Origin: an uncultured Clostridia bacterium
GTDB taxonomy: Bacteria; Bacillota; Clostridia; Oscillospirales; Acutalibacteraceae
Length of the DNA: 11,467 bases
Reading direction: 5' to 3'
NCBI GenBank assembly: GCA_945227095.1
Contig: CALYOC010000008.1
Coordinates: 1 to 11,467 of the forward strand
Shown here one piece after another: positions 5,268-11,467 of the stretch (position 1 is the first letter of the stretch; each line of letters begins with the position of its first letter). The position numbers were made by a program, and so were the translations under genes. The notes beneath the pieces were generated by a model. That model was not told the DNA's origin, ran no database searches, and was given only the letters and a program-made list of their open reading frames with translations.

Positions 5268-7349
5268 TCACCCTAAAAGCGTACCTTCGGAGGTAGTGTC
5301 GGTTGTGCCGTCGGACTTGTCACCGAGCGGCGACTTTGTTCCGTAATGATTGAAGTAGTATTTATAAATCGAGGCGGCGATATTTGCCGTGCTCGAGCCG
5401 CTGTCCGCTCGTTCGATAACCGAAGCGATTGCGATTCTCGGATTGTCCGCAGGAGCGTAAGTTATTAAAAGTCCGTTGTTATATATAACCTTTGCGCCGT
5501 TTCGGTACTCGGTTATCTGTGATGTACCCGTCTTTGCCGCCGCCTTGACCGGCAGGGACTTGAACGCTTCCCAGCAGTAGCCGCCCGGACCACCGACGAG
5601 TTCCATTCCCCGTTTGACCGCGCTTAGAGTTCTCCCGCTGATGTCGAGCTCGTACGCGACCTTCGGTTTTGAGTTGTCAAGTACAATGGTGCTCTCGTCG
5701 GCGCTGACAACGCTTTTTACAAAGTGCGCCTGATACCGTGTGCCGCCGTTTGCTATTGTTGCGACGTAGTTTGCGAGCTGAACAGGGGTGAAAAGGTTGT
5801 CGGACTGACCGATTGCCGCCTGCACCGTATCGCCTATATACCACGAGCCTGACGAAGCTTCTCTTTCGGCGGGACCCGCGAGTGTTCCCGTGGTTTCCGG
5901 GATTTCGATTCCGGTGGAGAGCCCCAGCCCGAACATTGTCGCGTATTCGTTCATCTTATTTATTCCGAGTTTTTGACCCACTGTGTAGAAAAAGACGTTA
6001 CAGGAGTGATTTATCGCCTGGTCAACGGCGAGCGCTCCGTGCGAGTCGAGGCACTTAAAGGTCATATCGGAGATTTTTAAATATCCGGGGCAGTAAATTG
6101 CCGTAGATGGAGTAATAACATTTTCCTCAAGCCCCGCAATCGACATACAGGGCTTAAAGGTTGAGCCGGGCGCGTAAGCAGAGAGCGTCGCTCTGTCCCA
6201 AAGGGGAGTGTTCACCGTGTCCTTGACGAGCTTGTTATAATCCTTCTCATAGCTGTTTAAATCGTACGAGGGGTAGGTTGCGCTGCACAGGATTTCTCCC
6301 GAATTACAGTCTATTGCGACAACCGCGCCCGCCGCCTTCGGATTGCCCGCCGAGCGCAGAGAATCGATTTTTGCCTTGAGCGCCTTTTGAGCAGTTTTCT
6401 GAAGACCTGTGTCGATAGTTAAAACAACCGTATTGCCCTGAACCGGAGGCGTTGTAATCTTTGTTGTAACGGTGCCGTCGGAGGCAGTGTAAACCGTCTG
6501 TTCACCTGTCTTCCCACGCAGGTAGCTCTCCATTGATTTCTCAATTCCGCTCTTGCCGATTGTGTCATCAATGGTGTAGCCCTCGCTCTTGTGCTCGCTG
6601 TACTCTTCCTCATTTATCGAGCCGATAACGCCGAGCAGGTGCGGTGCAACCGTTCCGTCGGCGTATTCTCTGATTGTTGAAGCCGAGGTGTCAACACCGG
6701 TGAAAACGGAGCCGTTTTCCTTTATCATACTCGCTGTTTCGTCCGATACATCGTCGGCAAAGCAGTAGGGATTGCTCACGGAAAACGCGCCGATAACCAT
6801 TCCGTACCTCACGGAGGCGATATTGCGCGCCGTGCGCAGCGGATACGACTCCAATTCGTACATCTCGATAAGAGCGTTCAGGCAGTTTTCAGCCGTGGCA
6901 TAGGAGTTGAGGTCCAAGTAGTTTTTACTTTTTAAATACGAAATTTCACTTTCGCTGTTTTTCTTAAAAGCGGCATTTCCGCTTTTTGTTATCACTATCG
7001 GGAGAGTATCGTTCCACTTCTCTCCGCTTTTATTTAGGGTGATTATCAGCTTTTCGATTATACTGTTTCGCGCGTCGTTTTCCGAGGAGGACGGAAAATA
7101 GGACGCGTTGAAAATAATTGAGGTCGTCTGCCTGTTTGAAACGAGGGGATTGCCGTTGGTATCCAAAATTTCGCCCCTCGCCGCTTTTACGCTGACGGTA
7201 CTTGTGACGGTTCCCGCCGCCTCGCCGGAGTAATAGTCCTTTTTAACAACCTGTATCCAAAACAGACGGGCGCCCAGCGCCAGACAGATGATTACGGACA
7301 GTATTATCAGCAGAGTTGTCTTGCTCATTCTCTTTTTTTCATTTATCAC
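5268..7349 (-). CDS. mrdA: Penicillin-binding protein 2, elongation-specific class B transpeptidase
   Basis: A 693-residue class B PBP that cross-links peptidoglycan during lateral wall growth with RodA and MreBCD. It has a short cytoplasmic start, one membrane anchor at about residues 11-30, and a PBP dimerisation domain containing KAARGEILDTNGNPL (55-69). The transpeptidase domain has the three active-site motifs: STFK (396-399, nucleophile Ser396), SCN (449-451) and KTGT (606-609). The start is GTG at 7349, supported by AGAGGTGA about 6-8 bases upstream; an in-frame ATG seven codons later lacks a well-spaced site. The C-terminus ends in a Ser/Thr/Asp-rich tail (about 672-693) that is probably flexible and extracellular. 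It lies 18 bases after mreD and 4 bases before the MinD-like gene, consistent with the same operon. Confidence 0.95.
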   Translation of the reverse strand: MINEKKRMSKTTLLIILSVIICLALGARLFWIQVVKKDYYSGEAAGTVTSTVSVKAARGEILDTNGNPLVSNRQTTSIIFNASYFPSSSENDARNSIIEKLIITLNKSGEKWNDTLPIVITKSGNAAFKKNSESEISYLKSKNYLDLNSYATAENCLNALIEMYELESYPLRTARNIASVRYGMVIGAFSVSNPYCFADDVSDETASMIKENGSVFTGVDTSASTIREYADGTVAPHLLGVIGSINEEEYSEHKSEGYTIDDTIGKSGIEKSMESYLRGKTGEQTVYTASDGTVTTKITTPPVQGNTVVLTIDTGLQKTAQKALKAKIDSLRSAGNPKAAGAVVAIDCNSGEILCSATYPSYDLNSYEKDYNKLVKDTVNTPLWDRATLSAYAPGSTFKPCMSIAGLEENVITPSTAIYCPGYLKISDMTFKCLDSHGALAVDQAINHSCNVFFYTVGQKLGINKMNEYATMFGLGLSTGIEIPETTGTLAGPAEREASSGSWYIGDTVQAAIGQSDNLFTPVQLANYVATIANGGTRYQAHFVKSVVSADESTIVLDNSKPKVAYELDISGRTLSAVKRGMELVGGPGGYCWEAFKSLPVKAAAKTGTSQITEYRNGAKVIYNNGLLITYAPADNPRIAIASVIERADSGSSTANIAASIYKYYFNHYGTKSPLGDKSDGTTDTTSEGTLLG

Positions 7350-7353
7350 TGCG

Positions 7354-7363
7354 CGCTCACCTC
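7354..7363 (-). promoter_or_regulatory. Ribosome binding site supporting the mrdA GTG start
   Basis: AGAGGTGAG lies in the 18-base gap after the mreD stop, about 6 bases before GTG at 7349. This favours the GTG over the ATG at 7328. Confidence 0.65.
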
Positions 7364-7367
7364 TTTT

Positions 7368-7886
7368 CTACGCAGTTCTCAACGCCTTGTTTACGGCTCT
7401 GAAAATCAAGTAAACAGGAACAACCAAAAGCAAGGTTGACCAGAAAAATGTCATAAAATAATTTGACCAATATATACCCGACGGACTGACGGTCCCCTTT
7501 AGAAATACGAAAAACAACCAATAAAAGCTTTCGTACAAAAACAGGGATACCGAGCAGAAAACAAACGCGGTCAACAGAGTGTTTCGCAGTAAATTTGTTA
7601 TTAAAAGCCCTACCGCCGTGCCGGTTATGAGGAGCATAAGCGCGTTATACCCCGGAATAACCGGAGAGGTCAAATCCATCAGCAGACCGCCCGCGAGACC
7701 GAACCAACAACCCGCCTTTTCCTTTTCAAACATACAGATACAGATTACCGTCGGTATGACAAAGCAAAGATGAGCCTGACCGATTTCAACTGCCAAGCCC
7801 TTTGTCGATTGCGCCAAAAAGGCTATTAGGAGGAAAAGAGCCCAGACGGCGTATCTTATTAAGTTTAATTTCTTCTCTTTAGTCAT
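7368..7886 (-). CDS. mreD: Rod shape-determining membrane protein MreD
   Basis: A 172-residue, very hydrophobic protein with about five membrane segments (roughly 12-28, 37-53, 58-98 as one or two spans, 104-129, 142-163). It has the GLLMDL stretch (67-72) characteristic of MreD. MreD is an integral membrane partner of MreC and the PBP2/RodA wall-synthesis machine. It lies 20 bases after mreC and 18 before mrdA. No Shine-Dalgarno sequence is visible before the ATG at 7886. An in-frame TGA two codons upstream fixes the start, so translation probably depends on coupling to mreC. Sequence conservation in this family is low, so the call rests on topology, size and position. Confidence 0.92.
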   Translation of the reverse strand: MTKEKKLNLIRYAVWALFLLIAFLAQSTKGLAVEIGQAHLCFVIPTVICICMFEKEKAGCWFGLAGGLLMDLTSPVIPGYNALMLLITGTAVGLLITNLLRNTLLTAFVFCSVSLFLYESFYWLFFVFLKGTVSPSGIYWSNYFMTFFWSTLLLVVPVYLIFRAVNKALRTA

Positions 7887-7906
7887 AGTTCAGTTAAGCC
7901 GCAGCG

Positions 7907-8773
7907 TCAGTCTTTTTCGGAATCCTGATTGTCGGAGACGCCCTTTCCCGCAAAATTTGTCACGACGAAAACATTTGTCAGCTCCTCGGAGTCAACCGAG
8001 GGAGTAATCTGCGCGACATAGGAAACATCCTCGGAGCTCGGGCCGACGCTGTCCACCGTTCCCAAAATGAGGTCCTTGGGGTAAACTCCGCCTATGCCCG
8101 AGGTGCAGATGATTCCGTTTTGCGTTATCTGTGTATTCTTTTTCAGGTTTTTCATCATCAGCTTTCCGTCCTTTGCGAGCTTTGCCGTACTGCCCGTGAA
8201 GGAGATCTCTCCCGTGGAGGCTTCGTAAACGCTGACGCTGACGGACGGGTCGGTGATTGTCTTTACAACGGAGGTTGTCAAATATACCTTTGTGACAACA
8301 CCCACAAGATATTTTCCGTAAATGACACAATCGTTGACGCGGACCGAATCCTTCGACCCCACTCCGATGGTAAACGAGGAGTAGGGATATTCGCTGTCCC
8401 TTGCGATGATGTCCGCCTTCTCCATCTTGAAGTCGGTGTGCTCCTCTTTAACCTCCAAAAAGTCCTGGTAATATTCGTTTTCTCGCTTCATATTGTCATA
8501 ATCGACGAGCTTTTTTTGCAAATCCGCAATTTCAAGGTTGAGTTCGTTTATCTGCTCCCGGTAGGAGCTTTTTCCGCTGACATTGTCCTTGAGATGACAG
8601 ATTTTTTCGGAGAGGACGGAGGAAAGCTTCTCCGCAGGATAAAAAACCGCGCCCAAAATGCTTGACTGAGCCGAGGCTGAGGTGTCAAACAGGGCGGCGA
8701 TTATCATACCTACCAGAAGCAGGCCGGCGATTGCACATATAACTTTAAAAGTAACGCTTTTGAAAAAATTCAT
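7907..8773 (-). CDS. mreC: Rod shape-determining protein MreC
   Basis: A 288-residue membrane-anchored protein that links the MreB filament side to PBP2 outside the membrane and helps activate it. It has a short cytoplasmic start, one membrane span at about 9-28, a charged heptad-like coiled coil at about 70-112, and then the beta-rich MreC domain at about 118-275. The domain includes the typical VNDCVIYGKYLVGVV (146-160) and TSGIGGVYPKDLILGTV (224-240). The last ten or so residues are acidic. GAGGA precedes the ATG at 8773 with good spacing. It lies 19 bases after mreB and 20 before mreD. Confidence 0.95.
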   Translation of the reverse strand: MNFFKSVTFKVICAIAGLLLVGMIIAALFDTSASAQSSILGAVFYPAEKLSSVLSEKICHLKDNVSGKSSYREQINELNLEIADLQKKLVDYDNMKRENEYYQDFLEVKEEHTDFKMEKADIIARDSEYPYSSFTIGVGSKDSVRVNDCVIYGKYLVGVVTKVYLTTSVVKTITDPSVSVSVYEASTGEISFTGSTAKLAKDGKLMMKNLKKNTQITQNGIICTSGIGGVYPKDLILGTVDSVGPSSEDVSYVAQITPSVDSEELTNVFVVTNFAGKGVSDNQDSEKD

Positions 8774-8792
8774 CGGATTCCTCGCATTTAAA

Positions 8793-9812
8793 TCAATAAT
8801 TAAAAGCCTTTTTAGAACCGTATATGTTGTTTAAGTTGCTTTCGAGACATTCAAGAGTGCCGTCCACAACGCAGTCCAAGGGCCGTTCTGCAACGGTGAC
8901 CGGCATATTTGTCTCAAACTTGACGAGTTCGTCGAGATTTCTCAGCAGAGCTCCGCCGCCGGTGAGCATTATTCCGCGGTCGATAATATCTGCGGCGAGC
9001 TCGGGCGGTGTGCGCTCCAATACTGTCTTGATTGCGTCGAGAATTTGGTTGAGCGGTTCCTGAAGCGCCTCTCTGACCTGCTCGGAGGTGATTTCGATAT
9101 TCTTCGGAAGTCCGTCCATAAGGTTTCTGCCCTTGACCTCCATGGCGCCTTCGCCCTCGTACGGGAAGGCGGAGCCGATTGCAAGCTTGATTTCTTCGGC
9201 GGTGCGCTCGCCGATAAGGAGATTGAACTTTTTCTTGACATAGTTGACGATTGCCTCGTCAAAAGCATCTCCTGCGCAGCGGACGGCCTTGCTTGTCACA
9301 ATGTCTCCGAGCGAGATGATGGCGACATCACTTGTGCCGCCGCCGATATCGACGACCATTGAGCCCGTTGCCTCTGAGATTGGGAGCTTCGCACCGATTG
9401 CCGCCGCCATAGGCTCCTCAATGAGGCTGACATATTTTGCGCCCGCGGCTCTTGCCGCGTTGTCCACGGCGCGCTTTTCAACCTCCGTGACGCCCGAGGG
9501 GACGCATATGATAATTCTTGTCTTGGTGAAGAAGTTTATCTTTACCGCCTTGTGAATAAACGCTTTAAGCATATCGGCAGTTATTTCAAAGTTTGCGATA
9601 ACGCCGTCCTTAAGCGGACGGACGGCTTTTATTGAGCCGGGTGTTCTGCCTATCATTTCCTTGGCGCCGGAGCCCACCGCGACAACCTGACTTGTTTTGA
9701 GGTCGACGGCGACAACGCTCGGCTCTCTGATGACGATTCCCTCTCCCTTTACGCAAACGAGGGTGTTTGCCGTTCCGAGGTCAATGCCTATATCCTGTGT
9801 AAATAAACCCAT
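8793..9812 (-). CDS. mreB: Actin-like rod shape-determining ATPase MreB
   Basis: A 339-residue actin-fold protein forming membrane-associated filaments that orient lateral wall synthesis. It has the phosphate-1 loop DLGTANT (11-17), the phosphate-2 loop with [11 protein letters not shown] (about 155-165), and the adenosine-region motif LTGGGALL near residue 285. The N-terminal [13 protein letters not shown] is the usual Firmicute form. Its length matches MreB or the paralogue Mbl; being first in an mreBCD cluster favours MreB. AAAGGAT precedes the ATG at 9812 with good spacing. It is the first gene of the operon and has a strong upstream promoter match. Confidence 0.97.
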   Translation of the reverse strand: MGLFTQDIGIDLGTANTLVCVKGEGIVIREPSVVAVDLKTSQVVAVGSGAKEMIGRTPGSIKAVRPLKDGVIANFEITADMLKAFIHKAVKINFFTKTRIIICVPSGVTEVEKRAVDNAARAAGAKYVSLIEEPMAAAIGAKLPISEATGSMVVDIGGGTSDVAIISLGDIVTSKAVRCAGDAFDEAIVNYVKKKFNLLIGERTAEEIKLAIGSAFPYEGEGAMEVKGRNLMDGLPKNIEITSEQVREALQEPLNQILDAIKTVLERTPPELAADIIDRGIMLTGGGALLRNLDELVKFETNMPVTVAERPLDCVVDGTLECLESNLNNIYGSKKAFNY

Positions 9813-9825
9813 AATTTTATCCTTT

Positions 9826-9839
9826 CTGCCCTTTGGCAG
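9826..9839 (-). other. Small hairpin in the mreB leader
   Basis: CTGCC/GGCAG (5 bp, 4-base loop) directly before the mreB ribosome binding site. It may tune translation or mRNA stability, but it is short enough to be accidental. Confidence 0.4.
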
Positions 9840-9874
9840 GTACTGTAAATAGTATCTGTTTTTTAATTATATTT

Positions 9875-9903
9875 ATTATATATAGAAAAGGTGGCATTAT
9901 CAA
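9875..9903 (-). promoter_or_regulatory. Promoter of the mreB operon
   Basis: The -35 TTGATA (9898-9903) and a perfect -10 TATAAT (9875-9880) are 17 bases apart. This is the best promoter match in the window. Transcription would start near 9868, giving a leader of about 55 bases before mreB. Confidence 0.75.
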
Positions 9904-10007
9904 GTGCATATCGGTATTTGTAACCAAAAATTAACAATTTGTTTTACGGCGTCCGTGTGTCTTTGTTGAACCTGAGCGCGTTTGCGGAAATATAAATATA
10001 AAACATA

Positions 10008-10036
10008 TTGAAATTTTTCCCGTTTTGTAGTAATAT
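10008..10036 (+). promoter_or_regulatory. Promoter candidate for the cyclase gene
   Basis: The -35 TTGAAA (10008-10013) and the -10 TAATAT (10031-10036) are 17 bases apart. They have the same hexamers and spacing as the mgsA promoter. A start near 10043 gives a leader of about 75 bases. Confidence 0.6.
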
Positions 10037-10088
10037 GACAAAAGATTGATAAAGCAGCCTTGCTTTTGAAACCGGATTTTAACTTTTG

Positions 10089-10102
10089 GCGGCGTACGCC
10101 GC
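10089..10102. promoter_or_regulatory. 14-base perfect palindrome in the cyclase leader
   Basis: GCGGCGTACGCCGC is fully self-complementary and lies just before the ribosome binding site. It could be an operator for a dimeric regulator, or an RNA hairpin (5-bp stem, GTAC loop) affecting ribosome access. It could also be chance. Confidence 0.4.
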
Positions 10103-10118
10103 GGAATGAGGACGCACT

Positions 10119-10739
10119 GTGGAAGACAACGGCACAAAACTTAATATTATCGACATATCTTCCGTATTGGTTGACGCTCCCGTATATCCCGGAGACCCCG
10201 TACCGAGCGTGAAAAAGATTTTTGATATTGAAAAAGGGGACGATTACAGCCTTACTCTTTTGAGCACGGGACTTCACGCGGGGACGCATATTGACGCGCC
10301 GTCTCATTACATAAGGGACGCGGAGGGCATTGATGAAATTCCGCTTCAGACATTTATCGGGCCGTGCCGCGTGGTGTTTGTAAATGAATTTGTGACCGGC
10401 GCGAGCATCGAGCAGATGTACCTCTACAACTGTCAGCGGCTGATTTTAAAGGGAAACGGCAAGTCGTCGCTTATGGCGGCGGCGGCAGAGGAACTCGTTG
10501 CCGCGGGAGTAAAGCTCGTCGGTATTGACAGTCAGAGCATTTCAACCGGCGCGGACCAAGCCGCTGTGCACATGACCTTGCTTGACGGGGGCTGTTGTGT
10601 GCTTGAGGGACTTGATTTGAGCGGAGTTGACGAGCCCGGCGATTACTTCCTGTTTGCCGCACCTGTCAAAGTCGGAGGCACCGAGGCGGCACCGGCAAGA
10701 GCCGTGCTTATAAAGGACTATCTTTATTGGAACAAGTGA
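10119..10739 (+). CDS. KynB-like cyclase family metal-dependent hydrolase
   Basis: A 206-residue protein of the cyclase/kynurenine formamidase-like family. The family signature HxGTHxDxPxH is present as HAGTHIDAPSH (53-63), giving His53, His57, Asp59 and His63 as likely metal ligands or catalytic residues. YPGD (23-26), GIDSQSIS (135-142), the downstream His151, EGLDL (163-167) and PARAVLI (192-198) follow in the expected order and length. Members hydrolyse amides or cyclic substrates, N-formylkynurenine in true KynB. No other tryptophan-degradation gene is visible, so the substrate is unknown. The start is GTG at 10119, with GAGGA 6-7 bases before it. It is transcribed divergently from mreB and lies upstream of the glycan transferase gene without a clear terminator between them. 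Confidence 0.87.
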   Translation: MEDNGTKLNIIDISSVLVDAPVYPGDPVPSVKKIFDIEKGDDYSLTLLSTGLHAGTHIDAPSHYIRDAEGIDEIPLQTFIGPCRVVFVNEFVTGASIEQMYLYNCQRLILKGNGKSSLMAAAAEELVAAGVKLVGIDSQSISTGADQAAVHMTLLDGGCCVLEGLDLSGVDEPGDYFLFAAPVKVGGTEAAPARAVLIKDYLYWNK

Positions 10740-10785
10740 TTGTTACATAATGCTTTTGTAATTTGGGAAAATTATAGGTGAGCGC

Positions 10786-10809
10786 ATGGTAACGGACGAG
10801 CGTCCGTGA
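10786..10809 (+). other. Possible seven-codon leader peptide containing a hairpin
   Basis: ATG at 10786 follows AGGTGA with suitable spacing and reads MVTDERP before TGA at 10807-10809. The reading frame overlaps a perfect 6-bp hairpin ACGGAC/GTCCGT (10792-10807), and the transferase ribosome binding site follows at once. This arrangement could couple or gate translation of the next gene, but so short a frame may be accidental. Confidence 0.3.
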
Positions 10810-10823
10810 GAGAGGAAAAGGGT

Positions 10824-11408
10824 ATGAAGTTTATTAAACGCAGCTTTGACATAGTATGCTCGTTATTACTTATAATTTGTTTGAGTCCGCTTTTTGCGGC
10901 GGTGACTTTGCTTCTTTTAATCAAGCAGCATAGGCCGATATTTTTCGTTCAAAAACGCGTGGGGAAGAATGAAAACGCCGAGAGCGTATCCGATTTGGAG
11001 TGCTTTGAAATATATAAATTCAGAACTTTTACAATTAACTCCATCGAGTGCGCGAGCAAGGACGCGAGCGCGGACGAGGTGACGCCGATCGGAAAAATTT
11101 TGAGGAAGACAAGCATTGACGAACTTCCGCAGTTGTTCAACATTTTAAAGGGAGATATGTCATTTGTAGGTCCGAGACCGCTTATTCCCGCCGAGGAAAA
11201 CATCAAAAGGCTTCGCTTTGAGGCAGGGGTGTATAAGGTCAAACCGGGCATGACCGGATGGGCTCAGGTCAACGGCAGAGATGAGCTCACCGATGAGGAA
11301 AAGGTTCGTTACGACAAGGAGTATATCGAGAATATGTCCCTTGCGTTTGATATAAAAATCCTTTTCAAATCCGTCACAGCCGTTCTCTCTCAAAGAGGAG
11401 TCAACTGA
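10824..11408 (+). CDS. Monotopic phosphoglycosyl transferase (bacterial sugar transferase family)
   Basis: A 194-residue enzyme that would move a phospho-sugar from a UDP-sugar to undecaprenyl phosphate on the inner membrane face, the first step in making a surface polysaccharide or glycan. It has the re-entrant membrane helix at about 8-34 with the Ser21-Pro22 break, IYKFRTF (63-69), the catalytic pair Asp99-Glu100 in TSIDELPQL, GDMSFVGPRPL (110-120) and KPGMTGWAQVNGR (140-152). About seven extra residues (AESVSDL) lie between VGKN and FEIYKFRT compared with typical members. The ATG at 10824 is preferred over a GTG six codons upstream because AGAGG is correctly spaced and MKFIKRSFDI is the usual beginning. 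No other polysaccharide gene is in view. Size suits the minimal PglC-like form, and the sugar specificity cannot be read from sequence. Confidence 0.93.
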   Translation: MKFIKRSFDIVCSLLLIICLSPLFAAVTLLLLIKQHRPIFFVQKRVGKNENAESVSDLECFEIYKFRTFTINSIECASKDASADEVTPIGKILRKTSIDELPQLFNILKGDMSFVGPRPLIPAEENIKRLRFEAGVYKVKPGMTGWAQVNGRDELTDEEKVRYDKEYIENMSLAFDIKILFKSVTAVLSQRGVN

Positions 11409-11414
11409 AAATTT

Positions 11415-11467
11415 AAGGTGAGGAGAGTTGAACACAATATGCCGAAAATTTGATATTACGGCGTATT
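11415..11467 (+). repeat. Structured dispersed repeat, right copy (cut by window end)
   Basis: These 53 bases match the left repeat (204 down to 152) with two substitutions and no gap. The copy begins 6 bases after the transferase stop codon and runs in the same direction as that gene. The Shine-Dalgarno-like block and the TTG at 11428-11430 are conserved. The part expected to carry hairpins lies beyond the window. Confidence 0.85.

Larger units (their letters stand above)
9813..10118. other. Divergent intergenic region between mreB and the cyclase gene
   Basis: This AT-rich stretch of 306 bases has back-to-back promoters for mreB and the cyclase gene. I see no convincing coding frame or RNA gene here. 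A GC-rich perfect palindrome lies at 10089-10102. Confidence 0.7.

Noticed and set aside
9900..10307. Minus-strand open frame across the divergent promoter region
   Set aside because: It overlaps the mreB promoter and the start of the well-supported cyclase gene, is Arg/Lys/Phe-rich without domain signs, and has no clear ribosome binding site.
10741..10765. TTACA/TGTAA stem after the cyclase gene as a terminator
   Set aside because: A 5-bp AT-rich stem with a 9-base loop is too weak. Readthrough into the transferase gene seems likely.
1..11467. Inverted repeats at both ends could mark an 11-kb composite transposon
   Set aside because: The content is conserved housekeeping genes and there is no transposase. 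Each copy extends outward beyond the window. The inverted arrangement follows simply from both copies lying behind outward-reading genes.

Overview
The window looks like a chromosomal segment of a Gram-positive anaerobe of the class Clostridia, probably in or near the Oscillospirales/Ruminococcaceae. This is inferred from the gene order mreB-mreC-mreD-PBP2-minD-mgsA, which is typical of Clostridia, from the protein sequences, from purine-rich Shine-Dalgarno sites, and from several TTGAAA/TATAAT-like promoters. No phage, plasmid, CRISPR, tRNA or rRNA gene is visible. Most of the window is core chromosome.

Layout, left to right. Positions 1-204 are one end of a structured dispersed repeat. A second, partial copy occupies 11415-11467, in opposite orientation. 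A small lipoprotein gene (205-717, minus strand) ends exactly where the left copy begins. Next come aspS (801-2588) and hisS (2573-3889), a translationally overlapping pair of aminoacyl-tRNA synthetase genes. mgsA (methylglyoxal synthase, 3955-4356) has its own promoter and a possibly structured leader. Then a compact elongation/division operon, read right to left from a good promoter at 9875-9903: mreB, mreC, mreD, mrdA (class B penicillin-binding protein 2) and a MinD-like ATPase, with gaps of only 4-20 bases.

The roughly 306-base divergent region 9813-10118 holds promoters for mreB (minus strand) and for a plus-strand gene. The plus-strand genes are a KynB-like metal-dependent cyclase/hydrolase (10119-10739) and a monotopic phosphoglycosyl transferase (10824-11408), which would start a surface polysaccharide or glycan. 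The right repeat copy follows six bases after the transferase stop codon.

MreB, MreC, MreD and PBP2 form the lateral-wall elongasome, and the MinD-like protein would normally place the division site. This MinD is unusual: no minC or minE lies beside it, its switch region diverges, and the C-terminal membrane-binding helix is missing. MgsA keeps its catalytic aspartate but lacks two other active-site residues known from the E. coli enzyme. The most unexplained signal is the repeat. Both copies start within a few bases of a stop codon, in the same sense as the gene, and carry a Shine-Dalgarno-like block followed by an open frame. The longer copy also contains three perfect hairpins.
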